The position numbers and the translations under genes are program-made. This document shows, one piece after another, positions 1 through 6,590 of a DNA stretch of 7,549 bases. Origin of the DNA: JAXLVB01 sp044228045 (GTDB taxonomy: Bacteria; Bacteroidota; Bacteroidia; Cytophagales; Spirosomataceae); NCBI GenBank assembly GCA_044228045.1, contig JBGAVQ010000276.1, positions 1-7,549 on the forward strand, given 5' to 3'. Position 1 is the stretch's first letter. Every line of letters begins with the position of its first letter. The notes beneath the pieces are model-generated. The model saw nothing but the letters and a program-made list of their open reading frames with translations. It was not told where the DNA came from and made no database searches.

Positions 1-759
1 GCGGCTAATCCGTTGATTGATACGGCGGTTTTTCTGGGAAATGCTTTGCAAGCCTTACTTTTTTCGATGGGATTGGGTGCCAGATTTAATCAAATGCGTC
101 AAGATAAAGAACAGGCTCAATTGCAAGTAGTGAAGCAGCTGCAGGAAAATGATCGTACCCGTTCCAGAATTGCCCGAGACCTGCACGACGACGTGGGTTC
201 TACCCTTAGTAGTATCAATATTTTGAGTCAAGTGGCTCAAAATCAGTTTGATAAACAACCTGATAGTGTGCGAGATTTGCTTCGACGCATTAACCAAAAT
301 GCCCAGCGAATGATGGACACCATGGGTGATATTGTGTGGACTACCAAGCCCGATAACGACAACTTGGGAAGTTTGGTTGTACGGATGAAAGAATTTGGTG
401 CCGAAGTATTAGAGGCAAAAGACATTCGTTATGTGTTTGAACTACCACCTCAGCTTGATACCCTCAAATTGCCCACAGGACGGTACTATGACTTCTTCAT
501 GATTTTTAAGGAAGCACTCAACAATGCCGCCAAGTACGCTAATGCCTCGGTAGTAACCATTAGTTTGGTTCGGCAGAAAGATAAAATTCTGCTGGTGATT
601 GCAGACAATGGCCAAGGATTTGACCTGAATGGTGCTAAAGGCAATGGTCTAAAAAATATGCACAAACGAGCCGAACACTTAGACGGAATTCTTGTCATTA
701 GTTCAACACCAAACCAAGGAACCAACGTAGCACTTACCGTACCGCTGGCAACAGAATAA
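1..759 (+). CDS. Sensor histidine kinase, HisKA_3 type (5' end outside window)
   Basis: This is the C-terminal 252 residues of a two-component sensor kinase. The frame is open to the first base, so the TTG at 13 is an internal Leu codon and not the start. The visible part begins with the end of a hydrophobic helix (ALQALLFSMGLG) followed by a charged coiled segment. This resembles the last helix and exit of 7TMR-DISM kinases, although the sensor domain itself is not visible. The dimerisation/phosphoacceptor motif RIARDLHDDVG follows, with the His codon at 184-186. The HATPase_c domain comes next: N-box KEALNNAAKY, the ATP-binding DNGQG, GNGLKNM and a terminal GTNVALTVPL. All key residues look intact. 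It should autophosphorylate on the His and pass phosphate to a NarL-type regulator, most likely the next gene 196 bp downstream. The kinase call is very secure; the 7TMR-DISM subtype is an inference of moderate confidence. Confidence 0.95.
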   Translation, partial: AANPLIDTAVFLGNALQALLFSMGLGARFNQMRQDKEQAQLQVVKQLQENDRTRSRIARDLHDDVGSTLSSINILSQVAQNQFDKQPDSVRDLLRRINQNAQRMMDTMGDIVWTTKPDNDNLGSLVVRMKEFGAEVLEAKDIRYVFELPPQLDTLKLPTGRYYDFFMIFKEALNNAAKYANASVVTISLVRQKDKILLVIADNGQGFDLNGAKGNGLKNMHKRAEHLDGILVISSTPNQGTNVALTVPLATE

Positions 760-815
760 ATCTCACAATCAAATTCATCAGTTATGCCATTTAGCAGATG
801 CATTATGTTGTAAGG

Positions 816-830
816 CATCACCCAATCATG
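816..830 (+). repeat. 15-bp exact repeat, copy 1 (upstream of response regulator)
   Basis: CATCACCCAATCATG occurs here, 125 bp before the response-regulator ATG, and again at 1703-1717, upstream of the LytTR gene. ATCAC at 817-821 also pairs with GTGAT at 830-834, a weak 5-bp inverted repeat with an 8-bp spacer, but this symmetry is absent from the second copy. A protein-binding site is possible. No known regulator is matched. Confidence 0.4.
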
Positions 831-955
831 TGATAGCGCAATACTGTTTTTTGCCTTAATATTGACAGATTTATTGACGTTACTTGAATCATAAGCGTTG
901 CAGCAAAAAAAAACTATAAAGTAGTACGTCACCAGCTTTAAACTGTGAACCGAAC

Positions 956-1600
956 ATGGCCATTCGCATCGTTTTGTATGAAGACAATCCCGACCTGCGG
1001 GAAAGCATGATGGTATTGCTTAAGGGTACGCCCGAAGTTGAATTTATGGGAGCTTTTATCAACTGCGAACATGTCTATGAAAACATCTCAACGCTTCGCC
1101 CCGACGTAGTGCTGATGGACATTGATATGCCTATTGCCAATGGCTTACATGGCTTGCGAATCATTAAAGAACACTTCCCCGAAGTGAGTGTATTGATGCT
1201 GACTATTTTTGATGACAACGAACATATATTTGAGGCAATATGCTCAGGAGCAGTGGGTTATATGCTTAAAAGAACACCGCCTGTGCGCTTGATTGAGGCT
1301 ATTCACGATGCCTACAATGGCGGCGCACCCATGACTTCAAGCATTGCCCGTAAGGTTTTGCAGATGTTTCCTCACCCCGTTGTGGCAGTTCCTTTGCCCG
1401 AAAATCCACACAACTTGACCGAGCGAGAACGAGAAATTTTGAGTTCGTTGGTATCTGGCAATAGCTATAAGATGATTGCTGCCGACTGCGGTATTAGCAT
1501 TGATACCGTGCGCTCGCACATCAAAAAAATCTACGAAAAGCTACACGTTCACTCCCAAACCGAAGCCGTAGCTAAGGCATTGAAGGAAAAATTAGTTTAA
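956..1600 (+). CDS. Two-component response regulator, NarL/LuxR family
   Basis: The 214-residue protein has the standard two-domain layout. The receiver domain spans roughly residues 1-120: acidic pocket E9/D10, phosphoacceptor D55 in LMDIDMP, switch T83 and conserved K105 in GYMLKR. A LuxR-type helix-turn-helix spans roughly 153-210, with LTEREREIL followed by the recognition region GISIDTVRSHIKKIYEKL. Phosphorylation of D55 should promote dimerisation and DNA binding. The upstream HisKA_3 kinase is the expected partner, because this kinase class typically works with NarL-family regulators. The ATG at 956 gives a receiver of the normal length (MAIRIVLYEDN), which supports this start. No terminator is visible after the stop. 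The regulated genes cannot be read from the sequence; the LytTR gene downstream is a candidate by proximity only. Confidence 0.95.
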   Translation: MAIRIVLYEDNPDLRESMMVLLKGTPEVEFMGAFINCEHVYENISTLRPDVVLMDIDMPIANGLHGLRIIKEHFPEVSVLMLTIFDDNEHIFEAICSGAVGYMLKRTPPVRLIEAIHDAYNGGAPMTSSIARKVLQMFPHPVVAVPLPENPHNLTEREREILSSLVSGNSYKMIAADCGISIDTVRSHIKKIYEKLHVHSQTEAVAKALKEKLV

Positions 1601-1702
1601 AATAGAGGGGTTAATTACTCAAATGCCCTAACCAATTTCTGTTCACGCTATACATCTAACAGCTTCACTCCTGATTTCTCCCTCCTCACTACTGCTTTTG
1701 CC

Positions 1703-1717
1703 CATCACCCAATCATG
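1703..1717 (+). repeat. 15-bp exact repeat, copy 2 (upstream of LytTR gene)
   Basis: This is an exact second copy of CATCACCCAATCATG (first at 816-830), ending 90 bp before the preferred LytTR start. Its last three bases form the ATG at 1715 that a longest-ORF caller would choose as the LytTR start. The flanking sequences of the two copies do not otherwise align. Confidence 0.4.
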
Positions 1718-1746
1718 CTATTGACGAAAGTCATTTTTGAGCGTTG

Positions 1747-1780
1747 TTTTGTATCATCAAATCGGCAACAAATCTGTTTG
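1747..1780 (+). promoter_or_regulatory. Candidate Bacteroidota-type promoter for the LytTR gene
   Basis: TTTTG at 1747-1751 is separated by 21 bp from TCTGTTTG at 1773-1780. This is one mismatch from the Bacteroidota -7 element TAnnTTTG, with acceptable spacing to a TTTG -33 element. Transcription would start a few bases downstream, giving a leader of roughly 20 nt before the ATG at 1808. A promoter here would rule out the upstream ATG at 1715. It is a pattern match only, and such matches are common in AT-rich DNA. Confidence 0.25.
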
Positions 1781-1807
1781 CCTCAAACACTTCAAACATA
1801 CAAAACA

Positions 1808-2233
1808 ATGGCACTCGCAATTCGCTCCGCTTTGGCTCTTTACCAAAGTATTAGCATCGCCAACACTGTTAATCCAGCGGCTACGCAATACGTTATTTTG
1901 CCAGTGAATCTTCGCAAAACGATCTGCGTGCCGCTGTCTGAGGTATTGTATCTCGAAGGTTTCGGTAACTACACCATGTTCTATTTTCATAATGGCAAGA
2001 AATTGCTTGTTGCCAAAACCATCAAAGATTATTTGCCGATTCTGGATAAAGACGTTTTTGTGCGTACCCATCGCTCTTTTGTGGTGAACTTGCGCCATGT
2101 AGATACCCTCGATTTGCGCAATATGTGCGTACGACTTACCAGTGGTCTCGAAATCTCTATTTCTCGCCGTAAGAAGAAATCATTTGAAATGCGAACCGAA
2201 GAAATTTTGGACAGACTGTCTATTGCTATTTGA
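1808..2233 (+). CDS. Single-domain LytTR DNA-binding protein
   Basis: The 141-residue protein consists almost entirely of a LytTR DNA-binding domain (roughly residues 28-137). The family signature is clear: VLYLEGFGNYTMFYF, then HNGKKLLVAKTIKDYLPIL, then FVRTHRSFVVNLRHVDTLD. There is no receiver domain and no membrane helix, only a 25-residue N-terminal extension. The protein is therefore an orphan regulator without a phosphorylation site of its own, a form common in Bacteroidota. I chose the ATG at 1808. The frame is open back to an ATG at 1715, but the extra 31 residues look non-coding, and that ATG lies inside the 15-bp repeat. The gene ends 44 bp before the exported repeat protein with no terminator between them, so co-transcription is plausible. 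No LytTR-type paired direct repeats were recognised nearby. Confidence 0.9.
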   Translation: MALAIRSALALYQSISIANTVNPAATQYVILPVNLRKTICVPLSEVLYLEGFGNYTMFYFHNGKKLLVAKTIKDYLPILDKDVFVRTHRSFVVNLRHVDTLDLRNMCVRLTSGLEISISRRKKKSFEMRTEEILDRLSIAI

Positions 2234-2277
2234 TTTCAATTCCTGCATATAACTAACACTAAATGCCATTTACTCCC

Positions 2278-2946
2278 ATGAAAACCAACCTCAACTCAAT
2301 CCAACGACTCCTTGTAATGGGTGTTTGTTTTATGAACATCACATTAGTAAATGCCCAAAATGGCAACTGGAAAATTACCTCGGCAGGGATGTCTGGGCAA
2401 GGTGGCACTTATACTGGAAGCGTGGCCATTAGTTCGCAAGGTAGTGTTCATCAATTATCTTGGAAAACTTCGGGTGGTAACTACACAGGCGTTGGCCTTA
2501 TGCAAGGCTCAAAGCTATATGCTGGCTATGGTGTAAACATTGACTATGGCGTGGTGGTTTACCAGCTCATGTCTGACGGCTCGCTTAATGGCACCTGGGC
2601 TACCAACAAAACAGGTGGCGATATTGGTACAGAAAAAGTGGTAGGAGGGAAGGCATTGAACGGAACGTATCAAATTTCGGGGAAAAATGCTGGGTCTGGC
2701 GCAAGTGCCTACACTGGTACGCTCACCATTAAGAAAACCGGCAGCGTATATGCTTGCCAATGGAAAACCGGAAACGTAACTTACGATGGTGTAGGGCTAT
2801 TAGACGGTAATATGTTTGTAGTAGGTTGGGGTTTTGGCAATGCCTTTGGTGTGGTGATGTACGATGTAAAAGGCAGTACCGCCCAAGGAACATGGGCAAT
2901 GGGCGGAGGCACGCAATTGGGTACCGAAAACTTAGTGAAAAATTAA
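2278..2946 (+). CDS. Exported protein with two tandem beta-rich repeats
   Basis: The 222-residue protein begins with a signal peptide: MKTNLNSIQR, a hydrophobic stretch, and a likely signal peptidase I cleavage after VNA (about residue 26). There is no lipobox Cys and no obvious type IX sorting tail. The mature part is a duplication. Residues 29-121 and 129-219 align at a constant offset of 100 up to residue 95. Shared positions include YTG, GSV, WKT, GVG, G-(Y/W)-G, GVV-Y, GTWA and GTE. The composition (Gly, Thr, Ser and aromatics in alternating patterns) suggests beta-strands and a periplasmic, surface or secreted location. I do not recognise the family with confidence, and no catalytic motif is visible. 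The ATG at 2263 would add MPFTP ahead of a canonical MK-type signal peptide, so 2278 is preferred. The nearby LytTR gene may control it. Confidence 0.85.
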   Translation: MKTNLNSIQRLLVMGVCFMNITLVNAQNGNWKITSAGMSGQGGTYTGSVAISSQGSVHQLSWKTSGGNYTGVGLMQGSKLYAGYGVNIDYGVVVYQLMSDGSLNGTWATNKTGGDIGTEKVVGGKALNGTYQISGKNAGSGASAYTGTLTIKKTGSVYACQWKTGNVTYDGVGLLDGNMFVVGWGFGNAFGVVMYDVKGSTAQGTWAMGGGTQLGTENLVKN

Positions 2947-2953
2947 GCGGCAA

Positions 2954-3019
2954 TAAAAAAGACGTTTAGACAAGCAAATGAGAGGTGGATTTTCTCTAAT
3001 CTCTTGTCTAAACGTCTCT
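2954..3019 (-). terminator. Hairpin between convergent genes; intrinsic terminator for the LolA-like gene
   Basis: AGACGTTTAGACAAG at 2960-2974 is perfectly complementary to CTTGTCTAAACGTCT at 3003-3017, with a 28-nt loop that contains a further AGAG/CTCT pairing (2981-2984 with 2994-2997). Read leftward, the stem is followed by a T-run (complement of 2955-2960), as expected for an intrinsic terminator of the leftward gene ending at 3037. Read rightward there is no T-run, so for the gene ending at 2946 it may only protect the 3' end. Confidence 0.7.
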
Positions 3020-3027
3020 TGTCTAAA
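3000..3027 (+). repeat. Two tandem copies of a 13-mer overlapping the terminator arm
   Basis: TCTCTTGTCTAAA occurs at 3000-3012 and again at 3015-3027, separated by 2 bp (15-bp period). The first copy forms most of the right arm of the terminator stem. The second lies between the hairpin and the LolA-like stop codon. It could be a slippage product or an alternative pairing partner for the left arm. Confidence 0.6.
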
Positions 3028-3036
3028 ACTTGTCAT

Positions 3037-3681
3037 TTATCGCAAATCAATCACCTCAACACCTGGGTATTTAGTTTTGTCGAAGGTGAAAAAGGTATCA
3101 GGTATGTTACCATTGGGTGTGAATTTATCTACCCGAAACGTCGTTTTCTTACCGTTTTTATCTGTGATTTTCCATGCTTTTACCGAGCGGTCTTTCTTGT
3201 CCACCGTAATGCGAACATTCTTTACCTGGGCTGCTTTGTTTTCTGGTGTTAATTCTACCACTTCATACACTTTTGCACCTTCTTTTTGCTCTTCAATAAA
3301 AAGGTACTTATAGCCTTTCTTGTAAATCGTGTAGATTTTAGTAGGGTCTATGTTACCACCACCTTCGTTGGGGTCGTAGTTGGTGATGTTAACTTCATTG
3401 GTTTCTTTGATGTACGTCGAAACGGTCTGCCCGTTGTTAAATACCTCTTGTCCAGCCAGTTTTAGGCGGTATTTTGTGCCTTTTACAGTTACATCGCCTT
3501 TCATAGACTCTTTCACCCCCGCACCTTCAGTGGTATAGGTAAAGGCTGCCTGAAACGATGGCATGGCTTTGTATTTTTTGCTCATGGCATCCAAAATAGC
3601 ACCTGCTCGGGCATCTTGTGCATGGGCTATAGAGAGATTAGCTCCAATAAGACATACTATTAAAAAAATGATTTTCTTCAT
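3037..3681 (-). CDS. lolA: LolA-like periplasmic outer-membrane lipoprotein carrier
   Basis: The 214-residue protein starts with a signal peptide (MKKIIFLIVCLIGANLSIAHA, likely cut after A21) that has no Cys at the cleavage site, so the protein is soluble in the periplasm. The mature part matches the LolA fold: an N-terminal helix with SFQAAFTYTTEG, then strand segments GDVTVKGTKYRLKL, TVSTYIKETNEVNITNYDP, LTPENKAAQVKNVRITVDKK, VKAWKITDKNGKKTTFRVDKF and a terminal FFTFDKTKYPGVEVIDLR. LolA takes lipoproteins from the inner-membrane LolCDE complex to the outer membrane. By eye, the region of E. coli Arg43 reads VKGTKY, without the Arg, so the handling mechanism may differ. Its position downstream of ftsK on the same strand supports the assignment, since that order is known in Proteobacteria. 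A more general outer-membrane-directed LolA-like carrier is the alternative. Confidence 0.88.
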   Translation of the reverse strand: MKKIIFLIVCLIGANLSIAHAQDARAGAILDAMSKKYKAMPSFQAAFTYTTEGAGVKESMKGDVTVKGTKYRLKLAGQEVFNNGQTVSTYIKETNEVNITNYDPNEGGGNIDPTKIYTIYKKGYKYLFIEEQKEGAKVYEVVELTPENKAAQVKNVRITVDKKDRSVKAWKITDKNGKKTTFRVDKFTPNGNIPDTFFTFDKTKYPGVEVIDLR

Positions 3682-3744
3682 TTTAAGTGATTAGATTGGT
3701 TCTTGGGTGTTATGACGAAAGATACCTTAATAGGTTTAATGTTG

Positions 3745-3752
3745 CAAAGTTA
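3745..3752 (-). promoter_or_regulatory. Candidate -7 element of the LolA-like gene promoter
   Basis: On the minus strand this reads TAACTTTG, an exact match to the Bacteroidota -7 consensus TAnnTTTG, 63 bp upstream of the lolA-like ATG. A matching TTTG -33 element is not present; the best nearby is TATG at 22-bp spacing. The element lies downstream of the ftsK terminator, where an independent lolA promoter would be needed. Confidence 0.4.
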
Positions 3753-3850
3753 AAAATTGTTAAGGGATTTTTGCCATATAGTAGGATAAGTGTGTGGGTT
3801 ACTCGAGCTAAGTCGAGGTTATGGCCAGTTTTGGGATGGGTTTTTCTATA

Positions 3851-3882
3851 TAAAAATCCCCTTTCTTGGTGAAAAAAGGGGA
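3851..3882 (-). terminator. Intrinsic terminator downstream of ftsK
   Basis: Read on the minus strand, TCCCCTTT pairs with AAAGGGGA (plus-strand arms 3857-3864 and 3875-3882, 10-nt loop). The stem is followed directly by TTTTTATATA. The G/C-rich stem base with a U-tract is a textbook rho-independent terminator. It lies 36 bp beyond the ftsK stop and about 170 bp before the lolA-like start, so it should largely separate the two transcripts. Confidence 0.8.
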
Positions 3883-3897
3883 CTAAAAGGTTTAACT

Positions 3898-3926
3898 CAT
3901 GATTTTTTTTAATCATGTTATTTTTT
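3898..3926 (+). terminator. AT-rich hairpin abutting the ftsK stop codon
   Basis: CATGATT at 3898-3904 and AATCATG at 3911-3917 form a perfect 7-bp inverted repeat with a T6 loop. It is immediately adjacent to the ftsK stop codon (3918-3920). A T-rich run (TTATTTTTTT, 3918-3927) follows on the plus strand, so it could act as a weak terminator against rightward antisense transcription entering ftsK. The stem is weak. Confidence 0.3.
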
Positions 3927-6407
3927 TAGACTTTTGAGCAATTCGTCTAACTCTTCTTCGCTTTTGACCAATACCTCACGGGCTTTACTGCCTTCAAACG
4001 CCCCTACTATGCCAAAGGCTTCAAGTTGGTCTATCAGTCGCCCTGCTCGATTGTAGCCAAGTTTGAGTTTTCGTTGAATCAAAGAGGTAGATCCTTGCTG
4101 ATGCAACACAATTAGGCGAGCGGCTTCTTCAAACATCGGGTCGAGGTTATTGATGTCGAAACTTTCTTTTTCATCGCCGCTTTCATCGCCTTCAAACTCA
4201 GGTAATTGATAAGCCGACGCATAACCCTGCTGCTCGCCAATAAAATCGCAGATAGAATCTACTTCGGGCGTATCCACAAAAGCACATTGCAATCGAATGA
4301 TGTCGGAGCCTTGCGAGAGGAGCATATCGCCCATGCCGACCAATTGTTCGGCTCCGCCTGTGTCTAAAATGGTGCGGGAGTCCACCTTAGCAGTTACTTT
4401 AAACGACAGCCGAGCGGGGAAGTTGGCCTTAATAATACCTGTGATGACGTTTACCGAAGGGCGTTGCGTAGCCACTACCAAATGGATACCAATAGCCCGT
4501 GCCAATTGTGCCAAACGAGCAATGGGTTGCTCTACCTCTTTGCCAGCGGTCATCATCAAGTCGGCCAACTCATCTACCACCAGCACGATGTAGGGCATAA
4601 AACGATGCCCTTTTTCTGGGTTCAACTGCCGTTGCACAAACTTAGCATTGTATTCTTTGATGTTGCGGCAGCCAGCCTCTTTGAGCAAATCGTAGCGCAT
4701 TTCCATCTCAATACACAGCGAATTGAGCGTGTGAACAACCTTCTTGGTATCGGTAATGATGGCCTCGGCACTGTTGGGGAGCTTGGCCAAAAAGTGCCGC
4801 TCAATCTTGTTGAAAAGTGTTAATTCTACTTTTTTGGGGTCAACTAATACAAACTTTAACTGAGCAGGGTGCTTTTTGTAAAGCAACGAAGTCAGAATCA
4901 CGTTGAGACCAACCGATTTGCCTTGCCCGGTAGCTCCGGCCATCAGCAGGTGAGGCATTTTAGCGAGGTCGGTGAGGTAAATTTCGTTTGAGATGGTTTT
5001 GCCCAATACAATCGGTAAATCGTATCCACTTTTTTGAAAACGCTCGCTGCTGATTAAGGATTTTATCGAAACGGTTTCTCGGTTTTTGTTAGGCACTTCA
5101 ATTCCGATGGTACCTTTGCCCGGAATCGGCGCAATGATACGAATGCCCAAAGCTGCCAATTTAAGGGCTATGTCGTCTTCTAAATTCTTTATTTTAGAGA
5201 TACGCACCCCCGCATCAGGAATGATTTCATAGAGCGTAACCGTAGGGCCAACTGTGGCCTTGATGGAGGCTATTTCAATGCCAAACTCACGAAGTGTATT
5301 GACAATTTTGTCTTTGTTTGCTTCTAATTCGTCTTGTGTAACAGGTTGTTTATCAGAGAAATAGTCTTTTAGTAAGTTTAATGTTGGGAACTGATAACGG
5401 GGCAAGTCAATGGTAGGGTCGTAGAGTCCAAACTGTTTCAACACTTGTTCATTGACATTGTCTTCCTCAGTTGGCACAATAGGCTTGTCGGGTTTTTCGG
5501 GAGTTTGTTCTACAATAAAAGTAGGGCTTTTGGGCGTGTTACCATTGAGCTTAGTAGTTGGGTTTTTGGTAGCCCCTAATTCCTTTGACGCTTCTTCGGC
5601 TAAGCGAGTGATGTTGGCTTTTATAATGGCTTCTTCTTCTGCTGAGTCTGTTTCAGATGTTACTATATTGGTCGGGCGAAAGGAATTTTTAGGTTTAATA
5701 ACGGGTTCATATTCATCATCTGAGTATTTTTCTTCAGCATAAACTTTTGGCTTTCGGGTGTCTAACTTGGCGGCAAACTGCTCTACCGTAGTGTAGCCAT
5801 AGAAATAAACCACAAATAAAAATAGCCCAAAAGCAATGACCAACACCGAGGCCCAACCGATAAGTCCATAGAGAAATGTATTGATGGCATAACCGATACC
5901 TCCACACAGCCAACTGAGCGATTTTTCGGAATTAGACGCAAACACTACTAAACCCAGTAGCGCACTTCCCCAAAACAGGTAAAACAGCATTTGCCATGTG
6001 AAACGACTAAGCGAGATGAGTTCTCGACGTAAAATAACTTTGGCTCCTGCCAAAAATAACAGCGGTACAAACAAAAAAGCCATGATACCGAACAATCGAA
6101 ACACCAACAAATGCGAGAGCATGGCTCCGAACAGGCCAAAAAAATTACGGGTTTCGTTGGGAGAATGTTTGTAAGGGCTATTAAATGCCGATTTGACAAC
6201 GCTTTGGTCTGCTGCTCCTGTGAACAAATAAGAACCCAGTGCAATAGCCAAAAACATTGAGAAAATGACTAAAAAGCCTCCCCCAGCCAACTGAAACTCA
6301 CGGCTTTTCAAACGCTCACCCCACTGAATGCGAAGCTGCTTGCCTTCGGCTGGTCTGCGAGGCTTTTTTTCGGCAACTGGTGGTTCTTTAAAAGTATTTT
6401 TAGCCAT
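3918..6407 (-). CDS. ftsK: DNA translocase FtsK
   Basis: The 829-residue protein is a typical Bacteroidota-length FtsK/SpoIIIE translocase. It pumps DNA at the division septum to clear and resolve chromosome termini. After a basic N-terminus come four hydrophobic membrane segments (about 43-63, 97-121, 139-158 and 180-203). An acidic, low-complexity linker follows (about 204-335), short compared with E. coli. The alpha domain (about 340-450) precedes the RecA-like motor, with Walker A GATGQGKS at 491-498 and Walker B YIVLVVDELADLMM at 606-619 (D612/E613). The C-terminal winged-helix gamma domain (about 755-813) contains GYNRAGRLIDQLEAFGIVG. This is close to the E. coli NRAARIIEQMEAQGIV recognition helix that reads KOPS and contacts XerD. 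All motifs are intact. The ATG at 6405-6407 gives the usual short basic lead before the first membrane helix. A lolA-like gene follows beyond a terminator. Confidence 0.97.
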   Translation of the reverse strand: MAKNTFKEPPVAEKKPRRPAEGKQLRIQWGERLKSREFQLAGGGFLVIFSMFLAIALGSYLFTGAADQSVVKSAFNSPYKHSPNETRNFFGLFGAMLSHLLVFRLFGIMAFLFVPLLFLAGAKVILRRELISLSRFTWQMLFYLFWGSALLGLVVFASNSEKSLSWLCGGIGYAINTFLYGLIGWASVLVIAFGLFLFVVYFYGYTTVEQFAAKLDTRKPKVYAEEKYSDDEYEPVIKPKNSFRPTNIVTSETDSAEEEAIIKANITRLAEEASKELGATKNPTTKLNGNTPKSPTFIVEQTPEKPDKPIVPTEEDNVNEQVLKQFGLYDPTIDLPRYQFPTLNLLKDYFSDKQPVTQDELEANKDKIVNTLREFGIEIASIKATVGPTVTLYEIIPDAGVRISKIKNLEDDIALKLAALGIRIIAPIPGKGTIGIEVPNKNRETVSIKSLISSERFQKSGYDLPIVLGKTISNEIYLTDLAKMPHLLMAGATGQGKSVGLNVILTSLLYKKHPAQLKFVLVDPKKVELTLFNKIERHFLAKLPNSAEAIITDTKKVVHTLNSLCIEMEMRYDLLKEAGCRNIKEYNAKFVQRQLNPEKGHRFMPYIVLVVDELADLMMTAGKEVEQPIARLAQLARAIGIHLVVATQRPSVNVITGIIKANFPARLSFKVTAKVDSRTILDTGGAEQLVGMGDMLLSQGSDIIRLQCAFVDTPEVDSICDFIGEQQGYASAYQLPEFEGDESGDEKESFDINNLDPMFEEAARLIVLHQQGSTSLIQRKLKLGYNRAGRLIDQLEAFGIVGAFEGSKAREVLVKSEEELDELLKSLKK

Positions 6408-6532
6408 GTATTATCCGTAGTTCGTGTATTGGTTGCTTAGCGGCTTCGCACTTTCATTTGAAGGGACGAAGTTAGAGGAATTTCAGGCATTAGTATAATG
6501 CAAATCGAATAAAAAAATTGTGCTAAATACCC

Positions 6533-6563
6533 CAAAAGCATCGTAGCAAAGTTCAGAATCAAA
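6533..6563 (-). promoter_or_regulatory. Candidate ftsK promoter
   Basis: On the minus strand, TTTG (plus 6560-6563) is followed by exactly 19 bp and then TGCTTTTG (plus 6533-6540). This is one mismatch from the Bacteroidota consensus TTTG-N19-21-TAnnTTTG. It would give a leader of roughly 120 nt before the ftsK ATG at 6407. A second near-match, TCGATTTG (plus 6501-6508), lies closer to the gene but lacks a correctly spaced upstream element. Confidence 0.3.
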
Positions 6564-6590
6564 CCCTCAAAATTAATTTGTCCTTTGTCA

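Noticed and set aside
797..834. Two overlapping 5-bp stems (GATGC/GCATC and ATCAC/GTGAT) that could be mutually exclusive, attenuator-like
   Set aside because: The stems are too short and the first loop is 13 nt; no leader peptide or T-run accompanies them. Stems of this size arise often by chance.
857..864. TAATATTG as a -7 element for the response-regulator promoter
   Set aside because: It has one mismatch to TAnnTTTG and no TTTG at the required distance upstream, so it is not better than background.
486..932. 148-residue minus-strand open frame overlapping the kinase gene
   Set aside because: It lies mostly antisense to well-supported kinase domains and shows no motif; it is a shadow of the real gene.
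1715..1807. 31-residue N-terminal extension of the LytTR protein from the ATG at 1715
   Set aside because: The extension does not resemble protein sequence typical of the family, its start codon lies inside a repeated intergenic sequence, and a candidate promoter lies downstream of it. The ATG at 1808 gives a normal compact LytTR protein.
3802..3817. CTCGA/TCGAG inverted repeat between ftsK and lolA
   Set aside because: A 5-bp stem with a 6-nt loop and no T-run; too weak to call as a terminator or operator.
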